Below, piece by piece: positions 25,518-34,159 of a DNA stretch of 64,000 bases. A model generated the notes under the pieces. It had not been told where the DNA came from and ran no database searches. It saw only the letters and a list, made by a program, of their open reading frames with translations. The DNA lies in NCBI GenBank assembly GCA_963733135.1, contig CAVTBX010000007.1, forward strand, positions 324,125 to 388,124, read 5' to 3'. This DNA is from CAVTBX01 sp963733135 (GTDB lineage Bacteria > Actinomycetota > Thermoleophilia > Gaiellales > Gaiellaceae). How positions within the stretch are numbered: the first letter of the stretch is position 1; each line of letters begins with the position of its first letter. The position numbers and the translations under genes are program-made.

Positions 25518-26011
25518 CGAGCCGCTCCCGCAAGCCGAGCGAGCGGCGGCGCCAGCGCGTGACAGATCGCGACGGCGAGCGCGTCCGCCGCGTGGTGCGG
25601 CTCGGGCGGTTCCCGCAGGGCGAGCACGGCGCACACCATCCGCTGCACCTGCTCCTTGTCGGCGCGGCCGTAGCCGCAGACGGCCTGCTTCACGGTGGCA
25701 GGCGGGTACTCACGGCAAGGGACGTCGGCCGCCGCGCACGCGACGAGGACGGCGCCTCGCGCCTGTCCGACGGAGAGCGCGATGCGGGCGTCGGCGCCGA
25801 CGTAGGACTCCTCGATTGCCACCGCCTCCGGCTCGTGCTCGGCGATGAGGGCGGCCACCTCGTCGTGGATCCGCTTCACACGGAGGACGATGTCCTGCCC
25901 GGCAGGCGTCTTCCACCATCCGTGCACCACCGCCCGGAGGCTGCTTCCGCTTGCATGGACGATCCCGTACCCGCACGCCGCCGTCCCCGGATCAATGCCC
26001 AGAACCTTCAC
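25514..26011 (-). CDS. ruvC: Holliday junction resolvase RuvC
   Basis: 165 aa RNase H-fold endonuclease. The four catalytic acids are visible: Asp in GIDPGTAACGYG, Glu in AIEESYVGADAR, and the C-terminal pair in HHAADALAVAIC. It resolves Holliday junctions delivered by RuvAB. First gene of ruvC-ruvA-ruvB. No GAAC-N4-GTTC LexA box is visible upstream. The nearest candidate, GGAACCGGACGTTCC, has a five-base spacer and is not a match. Confidence 0.97.
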   Translation of the reverse strand: MKVLGIDPGTAACGYGIVHASGSSLRAVVHGWWKTPAGQDIVLRVKRIHDEVAALIAEHEPEAVAIEESYVGADARIALSVGQARGAVLVACAAADVPCREYPPATVKQAVCGYGRADKEQVQRMVCAVLALREPPEPHHAADALAVAICHALAPPLARLAGAAR

Positions 26012-26049
26012 GCATCGAGGTTAGGGACGGAACCGGACGTTCCTTCCCC

Positions 26050-26145
26050 CGACGGAAATCCGGCTACGCCTTCGGCGGAGCCATGACGATTTCCGTCGGG
26101 TGTCCTTGTCGCTGGCGTGCGACGACGGGCAAAGCCCGCCGTCGC
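26050..26145. repeat. Two-hairpin intergenic repeat A, copy 2
   Basis: First hairpin arms 26050-26061 and 26089-26100 (CCGACGGAAATC / GATTTCCGTCGG). Second hairpin CGACG-A-CGGGC (26121-26131), loop AAA, GCCCG-C-CGTCG (26135-26145). Relative to copy 1 at 11195 the variable stem bases change in compensating pairs. It lies between ruvC and the NlpC/P60 gene. Confidence 0.7.
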
Positions 26146-26161
26146 GGCACTGTGCTTAGTC

Positions 26162-26872
26162 TCAAGGGAGATACGTACGGACTTGGGAGCGGTCTGAGCG
26201 GTAGTCGATCGCGAGCAGGTACGGGCCCGGCTCTGAGCCGTGGCTCACTACCTTGCCGTTTCCGACGTACACGGCGACGTGCGAGGGGATCTCGCCTCCG
26301 CCGTAGAAGACCAGGTCGCCGGGCCGCGGGTTGTTCGTCGTCTTGCCGTTTCGGACCTGTGTCCCCGTGTAGCCCGTCCCGTTGTAGCCGCAGCCGTTCG
26401 GGTCCCGGGCGCCGGCGGCCCAGTAGCACCAGGTCGCGAACGACGAGCAGTCCTCCCACCCGGGGTGCCTCGGAGGCCGGATCCTGCCCCGGACGCCTTC
26501 CATCCGCCGGGCGTCCTGCGTGTAGTGAACCGCCTCCTTGTGTCGGTACCCGACGAATGCTGTGGCAACGATCTTGTGCCGGCCGCCGCGGATCTTCCTC
26601 GGGTCGACCCGCGAGACGAGCAGACGCTCGAACCGCCCGTAGCTCGGGAGCAGCGACGCGAACGTGATGGGCCCGACCTCTCCGTCGACTTCGAGGCCCT
26701 TGTCGCGCTGGTATGCGCGCACGGCGGCGTCGGTGGCCGAGTCGAACTCCGGCCCGCCCTCACCGCGTGGTGACCTCAGGTAGCCCAGTCGTAGGAGCAC
26801 TCGCTTGAGCGCGCGAACGTCCCGTCCGCGCGAGCCGCGCTCGATCTGCCGCGGCAGCCTCAGGTCAGGCAT
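26162..26872 (-). CDS. Peptidoglycan-binding domain + NlpC/P60 cell-wall peptidase
   Basis: 236 aa. N-terminal PG_binding_1 domain (about residues 10-75: RGSRGRDVRALKRVLLRLGYLR, FDSATDAAVRAYQRDKGLEVDGEVGP). The C-terminal papain-like NlpC/P60 domain has the catalytic Cys in EDCSSFATWCYW (about 143) and His in IPSHVAVYVGNGKVVSHG. It should cut peptide cross-bridges. No signal peptide is seen, so export must be non-classical or it is phage-lysin-like, though no phage genes surround it. A 50-codon gene overlaps its start by eight bases. Confidence 0.88.
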   Translation of the reverse strand: MPDLRLPRQIERGSRGRDVRALKRVLLRLGYLRSPRGEGGPEFDSATDAAVRAYQRDKGLEVDGEVGPITFASLLPSYGRFERLLVSRVDPRKIRGGRHKIVATAFVGYRHKEAVHYTQDARRMEGVRGRIRPPRHPGWEDCSSFATWCYWAAGARDPNGCGYNGTGYTGTQVRNGKTTNNPRPGDLVFYGGGEIPSHVAVYVGNGKVVSHGSEPGPYLLAIDYRSDRSQVRTYLP

Positions 26873-27017
26873 CGCCTCCCTCCTCGTGGACTCGGTCGTC
26901 GCCCTCGTCAGGAGGCGGCGGATCGAGCGATTCGCCCGCGAACGGGTCGAACTCGTCCTCGTCAGCGGTCACCGAAAGGTCGCGAAGTGCAGCGCGAACG
27001 GCGTCTGTGACTCCCAT
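26865..27017 (-). CDS. Small acidic peptide coupled to the NlpC/P60 gene
   Basis: 50 aa from ATG 27017, preceded by a very strong GGAGGTGA ribosome site (27026-27019). Sequence starts MGVTDAVRAALRDLSVTADE and continues with an Asp/Glu/Pro-rich tail. The stop lies inside the next gene's first codons (ATGCCTGA), so translation is coupled. No family recognised. The ideal ribosome site and coupling are the evidence that it is translated. Confidence 0.65.
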   Translation of the reverse strand: MGVTDAVRAALRDLSVTADEDEFDPFAGESLDPPPPDEGDDRVHEEGGDA

Positions 27018-27094
27018 AGGTCACCTCCAAGGAGTTGCGGCGGCGTCGAACGTACTCCCCGCAGGCGCGCGGTACAAGCATCGTCCGGGCGGGA

Positions 27095-27850
27095 TCAGCC
27101 GGCGACGGCCTCGAGCATCCGTTCGGGAATATCGAAGTTCGCGTAGACATCCTGGACGTCGTCGTTGTCTTCCAGCGCGTCCATGAGCCGGAGAAGCTTC
27201 TTCGCCGAGGCCTCGTCGTCGATCGGAACAGTGGTCTTCGGCAGCATTGTGAGGTCGGCGGATTCGACGGGGATCCTGGCTGTCTCCAGCGCCTCACGGA
27301 TAGTCGGCAAGGCCTCGGGCGCTGCGATGATCTCGATGCTCGATCCCTCGCGAGCCACATCGTCCGCGCCCCCGTCCGCCGCAGCGAGCGTCACCTCGTC
27401 CTCGTCTGCCCGATCGGCGTCCACGAGGATCACGCCGCGCCGCTCGAAGAGCCACGCCACCGACCCGCTCGTGCCGAGGTTCCCGTCGTGCTTCGCGAAG
27501 AGATGCCGTACCTCGGCGCTCGTCCGGTTCCGATTGTCGGTCACCGCCTCGACGAGCACGGCAACCCCGTTCGGCCCGTAACCCTCGTACGTCACCTGCT
27601 CGTAGGCCTGTCCGTCCACGCCTGCTCCGGAGCCGCGAGCAATGGCGCGTTCGATGTTGTCCTTCGGCATCGAGCTGTCACGAGCCTTCTGGATCGCCGT
27701 CGCGAGAGCGCTGTTTCCCTCCGGGTCGGACCCGCCGTCACGAGCCGCCACGATGATCGCCCGCGAGAGCTTCGAGAAGAGCTGGCCCCGCTTGGCGTCG
27801 GCCGCCCCCTTCTTGTGCTTGATGGACGACCACTTGCTATGCCCGGACAA
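27095..27850 (-). CDS. yebC: YebC/PmpR family protein
   Basis: 251 aa, full length. Family start MSGHSKWSSIKHKKGAADAKRGQLFSKLSR (short MSGHSKWSSIKHKKG), then DNIERAIARG, YEGYGPNGVAVLVE, and SVAWLFERRGVILV. YebC-family proteins have been described as regulators and more recently as factors aiding translation of proline-rich stretches (TACO1-like). ATG at 27850 overlaps pdxT by 14 bases. In many actinomycetes it follows pdxST and precedes ruvC, which is close to the order here. Confidence 0.95.
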   Translation of the reverse strand: MSGHSKWSSIKHKKGAADAKRGQLFSKLSRAIIVAARDGGSDPEGNSALATAIQKARDSSMPKDNIERAIARGSGAGVDGQAYEQVTYEGYGPNGVAVLVEAVTDNRNRTSAEVRHLFAKHDGNLGTSGSVAWLFERRGVILVDADRADEDEVTLAAADGGADDVAREGSSIEIIAAPEALPTIREALETARIPVESADLTMLPKTTVPIDDEASAKKLLRLMDALEDNDDVQDVYANFDIPERMLEAVAG

Positions 27851-28397
27851 CGCTCTCCTCCCGGACGAGGTCGAGGAAGCGCTCGTGGACGCGCGTGTCG
27901 TCGGTCAACTCAGGGTGGAACGCCGCGGCCAGGATCCGACCGTCACGGACGAGCACGGGCGTGCCTTCGTGCTCGGCGAGCACTTCGACGTCCGGGCCGG
28001 CGCCGATCAGGCGGGGCGCGCGGATGAAGACCCCCCTGAGCGGCTCGGCCTCGTCCCGGAGTTCGAGGTCGGCCTCGAAGCTCGCAAGCTGGCGGCCATA
28101 CGCGTTTCGCTCGATCCCGAAATCAGCGAGCCCGAGATGCTCACGGTCGAGGAGGATCATGCCTGCGCACGTGCCGAAGATCGGGCGGTGGAACGTCTGA
28201 ATCGCCTCCTCGAGCCCGTAGAGACGGGCGAGCCGAAGGATCGCGGTCGACTCCCCGCCAGGGATCACGAGACCGTCCAGCCCCGCCAGCTGCTCGGGCT
28301 TGCGAACCTCGACAACGCGGGCGCCGAGCCGCCGCAGCATGGCCGCGTGCTCGCGGAAGTTCCCCTGCACCGCCAGGACGCCGATCCGCTCATTCAT
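27837..28397 (-). CDS. pdxT: Pyridoxal 5'-phosphate synthase glutaminase subunit PdxT
   Basis: 186 aa class I glutaminase. GVLAVQGNFREHAAML at the start, VIPGGESTAILRLA, nucleophile Cys in FGTCAGMILL (about residue 79), and His/Glu of the triad in AAFHPELTDDTRVH. It feeds ammonia to PdxS. ATG at 28397. The pdxS-pdxT gap is 106 bases with no clear terminator. The open frame upstream of the ATG shows no PdxT similarity and is ignored. Confidence 0.95.
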   Translation of the reverse strand: MNERIGVLAVQGNFREHAAMLRRLGARVVEVRKPEQLAGLDGLVIPGGESTAILRLARLYGLEEAIQTFHRPIFGTCAGMILLDREHLGLADFGIERNAYGRQLASFEADLELRDEAEPLRGVFIRAPRLIGAGPDVEVLAEHEGTPVLVRDGRILAAAFHPELTDDTRVHERFLDLVREESVVRA

Positions 28398-28503
28398 CGC
28401 GCGAGAAACTGTACCCCCGGGGCCCTCGGCCCTTCGCCCCCGCTTTCGAGCATATGACGAAGGGTCGCGCGTGTGGCGCGCGGATGTGTGCCGATTCTCC
28501 GCG

Positions 28504-29388
28504 CTACCAGCCGCGAGTCTCGAGAAGCTCTTCCGGGGCCAGAGCGGCGGCGTCGAGGCCGCGCATCGGCTCTCCGAGGCCCGTCGAGACACGGGCCAGG
28601 ATCTCCGGGTCCTCGAAGTGCGTCGTCGCCTCGACGATCGCCTTCGCGCGTGCCGCTGGATCGGTGCTCTTGAAGATCCCCGAGCCGACGAACACCCCGT
28701 CGGCGCCGAGCTGCATGCAGAGGGCCGCGTCAGCCGGGGTTGCGATCCCGCCGGCGGTGAACGTGACGACTGGCAGCCGCCTGTTCTCGGCCACCCAGCG
28801 CACGAGCTCGACGGGCGCCTGGAGGTTCTTCGCCTCCGTGTAGAGCTCGTCCGGTGACAGGATCTCGAGTCGCCGGATGCCGCCGAAGACGGCCCGCATG
28901 TGCCGGACGGCGTTCACGATGTCGCCCGTGCCGGCCTCGCCCTTGGTCCTGATCATCGCCGCGCCCTCGGAGACCCGCCGGAGCGCCTCGCCGAGATTGC
29001 GACACCCGCATACGAACGGGACGTCGAAGCGCCACTTGTCGATGTGGTGCTCTTCGTCGGCGGGGGTCAGCACCTCGCTTTCGTCCACGTAGTCGATCTC
29101 CAACGCCTGAAGGATCTGCGCCTCGACGAAGTGGCCGATCCGGGCCTTCGCCATCACCGGGATCGTGACGGCCTCCTGAATCTCCTGGATCCTCGTCGGA
29201 TCGGCCATGCGTGCGACGCCGCCCTCCTTGCGGATGTCGGCGGGAACCCGCTCGAGCGCCATGACCGCGACGGCGCCGGAGTCCTCGGCGATCCGCGCCT
29301 GGTCGGCGTCGGTGACGTCCATGATCACCCCGCCCTTCAGCATCTCGGCGAGGCCGCTCTTGACCCGCATGGTTCCTTGCTCGGCCAC
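28504..29388 (-). CDS. pdxS: Pyridoxal 5'-phosphate synthase lyase subunit PdxS
   Basis: 294 aa beta/alpha barrel. KSGLAEMLKGGVIMDVTDADQA, ERVPADIRKEGGVARMADP, MAKARIGHFVEAQIL, AMIRTKGEAGTGDIVNAVRHMR and FVGSGIFKSTDPAARAKAIV hold the catalytic lysines and phosphate sites. With PdxT it makes PLP from ribose 5-phosphate, glyceraldehyde 3-phosphate and glutamine. The start reads MAEQGTMRV. GTG lies at 29388. The 157 bases upstream (29389-29545) have a CCCCC/GGGGG mini-hairpin and nothing else I recognise. Confidence 0.97.
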   Translation of the reverse strand: MAEQGTMRVKSGLAEMLKGGVIMDVTDADQARIAEDSGAVAVMALERVPADIRKEGGVARMADPTRIQEIQEAVTIPVMAKARIGHFVEAQILQALEIDYVDESEVLTPADEEHHIDKWRFDVPFVCGCRNLGEALRRVSEGAAMIRTKGEAGTGDIVNAVRHMRAVFGGIRRLEILSPDELYTEAKNLQAPVELVRWVAENRRLPVVTFTAGGIATPADAALCMQLGADGVFVGSGIFKSTDPAARAKAIVEATTHFEDPEILARVSTGLGEPMRGLDAAALAPEELLETRGW

Positions 29389-29545
29389 GACCTCAGTCTA
29401 GCTCGGCGCCAGGCCGCGACGAGTCCTCCCCCAACGGCGACGTGAGACCCCCAGGGGGTGCGAGCGCCCCAGCACGAACGCTAACCAGAAACCTGTGCCG
29501 GGTGGTTCGCGCTTCGCGACGATGGACGCGCGACTCTGTGCCGGT

Positions 29546-30139
29546 TTACGCCGAGCCGGCTTCGGCCCGCACTCGCTGCTGCTCGGCCTCGACCACGGCC
29601 CGCACCGGACAGCCCTCGACGTGATCGTTCACGAGCCCGCATGCCTGCATGAGCGCATAGGCCGTCGTCGGCCCGACGAACCGGAAGCCTCGTGCCTTCA
29701 GCGTCTTCGCGAGCGCCGTCGATTCCGAGGTTACCGCCGGCACATCGGCAAGAGAACGCGGCGCCGCCGCAGGCTCTGGAGCGTGCGACCAGACGAGCGA
29801 GGCGAGCCCGTCCGCAGCCCGAAGCCCGACGGTTGCGCGCGCATTCGCGATCGCCGCCTCGATCTTCGCCCGGTTTCGGACGATGGCGGGGTCGGTCAGC
29901 AGACGCTCGACCTCACCTGGGCCAAAGGCTGCGACTGCGTCCGGCTCGAAACCTGCGAACGCGTGCCTGAACCCCTCGCGCTTGCGCAGGATCGTGAGCC
30001 AGGAGAGCCCCGACTGGAACGCCTCGAGGGAGAGCCGCTCGAAGAGGCCTCGCTCGTCGGTGACCGGCCTGCCCCACTCCGCGTCGTGGTAGGCGACGAG
30101 CTCGGCGCCCTCGGCCCACGAGCAGCGCGCGCCGGTCAC
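29546..30139 (-). CDS. tag: DNA-3-methyladenine glycosylase I
   Basis: 197 aa. Tag family motifs include CSWAEGAELVAYHDAEWG (Cys zinc ligand), LFERLSLEAFQSGLSWLTILRKREGFRHAFAGF, IVRNRAKIEAAIANA and the C-terminal ligands in GLVNDHVEGCPV. It excises 3-methyladenine. GTG at 30139 overlaps the stop of the methyltransferase-MetF fusion as GTGA. A longer open frame running on through the fusion gene is an artefact of high G+C content. Confidence 0.93.
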   Translation of the reverse strand: MTGARCSWAEGAELVAYHDAEWGRPVTDERGLFERLSLEAFQSGLSWLTILRKREGFRHAFAGFEPDAVAAFGPGEVERLLTDPAIVRNRAKIEAAIANARATVGLRAADGLASLVWSHAPEPAAAPRSLADVPAVTSESTALAKTLKARGFRFVGPTTAYALMQACGLVNDHVEGCPVRAVVEAEQQRVRAEAGSA

Positions 30140-31957
30140 CCGAGGAGGTCGAGGGCCGCCTCGGGCTCTCTGAACGGCGGGATGACGTAGATACCTGCCG
30201 CGCGGGAGCGCGACGCCTGGACGATCTCGCGCCCGATCTCGAGCCCCACTGCTGCCGCGTCCGACCCGGCCTCCACGAGGCGCCGTTGCACGTCGTCCGG
30301 GATCACGATGCCGGGCACCTCGTTGTGGAGCCGGTAGGCGAGCTCGTAGCTCCGCACGGGCCAGACGCCCACGAGGAGCGGGATGGGCGACTCGCCGCCC
30401 AGCGCGTCGAGGAGCCGGTCGAGATAGCCGACGTCGAACAGCGCTTGGGTCATCGCGAACCGCGCCCCGTTCGCGACCTTCCGGCGAAACCGCTCGACCT
30501 CGTGGCCGAGGTCGTCCGCGGATGGGTTCACCGCCACCCCGACGTAGAACGCCGTCGGGGCGTCGATGGCCTTGCCGACGTAGTCCTCGCCGTCGTTGAG
30601 CCGGGCCAGAACGGCCGTGAGGCCAACCGCATCGACGTCGTAGACGCCGTGCGACCCCGGGTAGTCGCCCACGTGGGGCGGGTCGCCTGTCACGACGAGG
30701 ACGTTCCGAATCCCCTCGGCGTGTGCGCCGAGAAGCTGCGACTGGAGACCCATGATGGACGCGTCGCGCGGAGTGACGTGAGGAATCGTCTCGAGCCCGA
30801 CGGCGCGCTCGATCGCCGCGGCGGCAACGAGCGCTGAGAGGCGCGCCCGAGCCATCGGGTTGTCGTTCACGTCCACGACGTCGACACGGCCGGAATCCTT
30901 CAGGAGCTGCGAGACGCGGAGCATGTTCTCGGTGTTCGATCCCTTGGGCGGGTCGAGCTCGACCGAGACGACCCATTCGCCGGCCTCGAGCTTCCGCTGG
31001 AGCTGTGTCTGCTCGTTGGCTCGGACGATGGGAGCGACGACGTCGCGCTCCACCACCGAGAGCCGGAGCCGGGGCTCGCGTTCCTCCTCGACCGCCTGGC
31101 GGATCGCACCGATCTGGGACGGAGTCGTCCCGCAGCACCCCCCGACGATGCGCGCCCCGAGTCGTCGCGCCTGAGCGGCGAACTCGGCGAAATAGTCGGG
31201 GGTGGCGTTCGGGTAGACGATTCGGCCCGCCGAGCGGGTCGGAAGCCCGACGTTCGGCTGCGCCGTCAGGAGGAGCCCGTTCTCGCCCACGAGCTCGGCC
31301 ATCTCGCCGAGGGCGGCCAGCGCCGCCTGCGGCCCAAGCCCGCAGTTCGCGCCGAGCCCTGCCACACCGCTCGTCGCGCAGCCGCTCGACGGCGGCGCGG
31401 GCGGACACTCCGGCCAGTGTCTGCGCGTCCTCGTCGAAGGTGAGCTGGGCGACGATCGGGAGAGAGGAGACGCTCTTGACCGCCGCAATAGCGGCCTCGA
31501 GCTCGCCGAGCTCGTAGAACGTCTCGACGAGGAACAGGTCGACGCCCCGGCCCTCGAGGAGGGCGGCCTGCTCGCGGAACACCTCATACCCGTCCACGGC
31601 TCCGCTCGTCCCCTCGAGATCTCCGAGCGGCCCGATCGACCCGCCGACGAGAACGGGCACGCCGGCCACCTCACGCGCCTCTCGGGCGAGCTTGACGCCG
31701 GTCTCGACGATCGCTTCGAGCTCGTCGTCGAGGAGCTGCACCGAGAGCTTGCGGCGGTTCGCTCCGAAGGTGTTGGTCTCGATGAGCTCCGCACCAGCCC
31801 GGATGAACGCCAGATGGACGCCGACCACCATCTCCGGCGCCTTCAGATTGGCCTCCTCGGGGCATCGCAGACGCGGGACCCTGGTCGTCAAGAGAGCGCC
31901 GGTCCCACCGTCTCCGACGACTACGGGGCCTGTCGTCAGCCGCTCGAGCGCGTCCAT
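30136..31957 (-). pseudogene. Homocysteine S-methyltransferase + MetF fusion, frameshifted as read
   Basis: Two-domain enzyme: N-terminal methyltransferase barrel (VGDGGTGALLTTRV, LIETNTFGANRRKL, GANCGLGPQAAL, and zinc Cys pair IVGGCCGTTPSQ), then methylenetetrahydrofolate reductase (VSVELDPPKGSNTENML, VVTGDPPHVGDYPG, QALFDVGYLDRLLDAL). Such fusions supply methyl groups for methionine. The first ~200 codons are in one frame and the rest in another, with the switch near 31358-31372. Removing one G restores a single ~606-aa protein. Each side is well conserved up to the break, so an assembly insertion is more likely than true decay. ATG at 31957. Confidence 0.85.
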
Positions 31958-32126
31958 CCGAACCAGTCTAGGCGCCGGGAACTCGCTCGCCCTGCGAGCG
32001 GCCCGACCGAGCTAGCCCGCGCGCCCGGCGGCGGCGACAGCGCGTCCTCTCGGGTTGCGGCGAGCCGCGAAGCCATCCGATTCGTCGGCAACGCGGCCGC
32101 ACGGACACCGGCGAGCGCCGGGCCAC

Positions 32127-33560
32127 CTAGCCACGATTTCGGAGGATGCGGGCGACCCCACTGGCGACATTCCAGCGCGTCACGTAGGCCTTCCCGTCGT
32201 GGAGCTCGGTCGTCCAGAACCAGAAGTCTGAGCTCGGCCGGCTCACCGACGCCACGACCTTCGTCCGCTCGCCGTTCAGCCGCCGCACGAACAGCGTCGA
32301 GCCGCTCGGCTGATCGCGCGTCCAGAGGATGCGACTCCTCGTGATCGCGGGATTCCCGAGGAGCGCGATCCGGGAGGCGAAGAGACGGGTCTTCCGCCGG
32401 TCGGAGATGTCGTAGAGCATGACCCGCGACCCGCCCGATCCCTGAACGTGCCAGGCGACCCTGCCTGCCGCGATCGAGGGGCGGCCGATCTCGACGCCGT
32501 CCTTGCCGTGGGCCAATTCCCGCACCCGCCCGGTCTCGAGGTTTCGAAGGCGGAGCGAGTAGCGCTCGTGACCCGCATGCTCGAGCTCGAGCGGCCTGCT
32601 CGCGTGGCCCTGGAACTTGCGATACGCGAGCCACGGCCACCGGAGCGCCGGCTTCTCGAGCCGGCCTGTGATGCGAGCGACCTCCTCGCCGGTTCGCCAC
32701 CGGACGACCCGGATTCCATCTGCGTCCTCATACGCGAGCAACCGGGCCGTGAGCGACGGGGACTGAGCCTCGGGATAGACCACCCTGGGGTCGCCTCCCT
32801 TCGGCAAGACCACGACTCTGACCCGGTTCGGCCCGCGCTGGGTGTACGCGAAGCCGGTAGCCGCGGCGGACGGATCCAGCTGGCTCCCACCTCCGAGCTC
32901 CATCGGCTCGGCTCCTGCGACCGGCGCAAGTGCGAGGAGGCACGCGCATGCGCCGAGCGCCACAGCGTTCGCGCGGAGAACGGTACGGCGGCGAGCCACG
33001 AGGCCCTCGGCGATGCGGACGGCATCTGCGCCCCGTCGTGCCGGGAGCAGCAGGACGAGCGTGCGCCCGACGCCGTAGAGGGCGAAGGCGGCCGCGCCGG
33101 CGAGGGGGCGGCCCAGCGCAAGCGCTGCCGCGCACGCTACCCAGAAGGTCGCGACCGGTTGATACGTCAGGATCCCGAGGCCGAGGCCGGCGCCGTAGCC
33201 CGTCGACCAGACGGGGAGCGGAAGCTCGTAGCGCCACCGGTCCGGAACCTGGCGCCGCGACTGCGGGATGGGGAAGCGGAGGATTCCGGCCTCCCTCAGG
33301 GCGCCGAGGATCGCGAGCACCGCAGCGACAATGAGGGCGGCCCCGCCGATGGCCGAGCCGACCAGTCCGAGGACGGCGCCCAGCGCTGCCGAGGTCGTGA
33401 TCGCGCCCACGGCGAAGAGGGCGAGGGCGACGAGCTGACGTTTGCGGTTCCCGCACACGGCGGGAGTCACGGTCTCGACCATCGACAGCCCTCAGGGGCT
33501 CCAGGCGGCCGAGATGCCGGCGACGAGCGCGGCCGTGCAGACCGCAGCCTCGATCAGCAC
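32127..33560 (-). CDS. MauF-like membrane protein fused to a beta-propeller-like domain; candidate selenoprotein
   Basis: Read from GTG 33560 through TGA 33492-33494: about 477 aa. The first segment VLIEAAVCTAALVAGISAAWSP is a membrane helix. The codon after SP is TGA, then GLSMVETVTPAVCG continues without a frame change. DsbD/CcdA/MauF-type proteins normally have SPC-G there. More membrane helices follow to about residue 220, then about 250 residues of repeated propeller-like strands (ATGFAYTQRG, GRVAWHVQGS, KAYVTRWNVASG). Without readthrough, translation could start only at the ATG 33482, losing the first helix. GTG 33560 overlaps the upstream stop. The heavy chain of methylamine dehydrogenase is also a propeller, but homology is not shown. 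Confidence 0.7.
33449..33465 (-). promoter_or_regulatory. Candidate bacterial SECIS hairpin downstream of the in-frame TGA
   Basis: On the coding strand UCCCGC-CGUGU-GCGGGA forms a perfect six-pair stem with a five-base loop. The loop lies 33-37 bases after the UGA and has G as its second base. This satisfies the published loose rules for bacterial SECIS elements (loop 16-37 bases from UGA, G in the first two loop bases). Such hairpins also arise by chance at this G+C content. Confidence 0.4.
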
Positions 33561-34159
33561 GGCAGGCCCGTGTCGTAGTACATGACGCAGTACACGTTGC
33601 GAGGCGCGTAGCAGTACCCGCGGAGCGACGCGTCCCCGTTGATGCGCGTTCGGCTCCTCGAGCAGCAGTCGACGAGCTTCCGGATCTGGTTGTTGCAGCA
33701 GCGGTACCAGGCGCCCTGGATGCGTGCGTCCCTGAGCCCGAAGCGCTCCTCGACCCACTCATTGCAGATCCTCGTGCGCGGCGCCTTGGGCAGCGGGCGT
33801 CCGTCGGGCCCGAGGCGGCGCTTTCCGTTCCGGTCGATCGGATAGCCGTTCCTGTTGACGACACGTCCGAGGTTGTCGACCGGCTTGCCGTCACTGGGAC
33901 GAAGCGGGTAACCCTCGTTGTCGATGCGCGGAAGCCGGTGCGGGCTCGGGCAGGAGCCGGTCGTGTAGATGTGCCCACAGAAGTGGTAGGCGGACGCCTC
34001 CTCCGTCTTCACGGCGGCCGCGACGGCGCTGCCGCCCACGAGCCCCAGGACAGCCGCGCCGAGCCGGCCGAGGAACGACTTGCGAGTCATCCCGGCTGCG
34101 AGCCCGGTCGCGAGCGACTCCCCCCGCCCGGTCACGAGGTCAGACCGCCGCACGAACAC
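33554..34159 (-). CDS. Tat-exported Cys-rich protein resembling methylamine dehydrogenase light chain (MauA-like)
   Basis: 201 aa. The long leader ending TRKSFLGRLGAAVLGLVGG is like the MauA signal (SRRS-type twin basic pair, here TRKS). The mature part has ten Cys, including two CC pairs (YRCCN, LVDCCS), and two Trp (CNEWVEERF and GAWYRCC). MauA carries six disulfides and a tryptophan tryptophylquinone cofactor made from two Trp. Between about 70 and 120 is a Gly/Asp/Pro-rich stretch (NEGYPLRPSDGKPVDNLGRV) unlike MauA. No mauB or mauG is present. ATG at 34159 overlaps the MauED gene by 20 bases. The identity as a quinoprotein is inference. Confidence 0.7.
   Translation of the reverse strand: MFVRRSDLVTGRGESLATGLAAGMTRKSFLGRLGAAVLGLVGGSAVAAAVKTEEASAYHFCGHIYTTGSCPSPHRLPRIDNEGYPLRPSDGKPVDNLGRVVNRNGYPIDRNGKRRLGPDGRPLPKAPRTRICNEWVEERFGLRDARIQGAWYRCCNNQIRKLVDCCSRSRTRINGDASLRGYCYAPRNVYCVMYYDTGLPC

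Noticed and set aside
26162..26872. Peptidoglycan-binding/NlpC protein as a prophage endolysin
   Set aside because: No holin, portal, integrase or tail gene is nearby. ruvC and pdx neighbours are chromosomal.
29546..31957. 803-codon open frame through the metF fusion and tag
   Set aside because: Only its two ends are real protein (the methyltransferase N-terminus and Tag). The middle is low-complexity Arg/Gly/Pro read in a wrong frame, which high G+C content leaves open.
31958..32126. SAM or cobalamin riboswitch upstream of the methionine fusion gene
   Set aside because: No conserved core motif of either class is visible in the 169 bases.
33492..33758. Separate 88-aa gene ending at the TGA
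   Set aside because: Most of it overlaps the MauA-like gene in another frame. Only the last 22 codons are protein-like and they are the first helix of the MauF-like gene.
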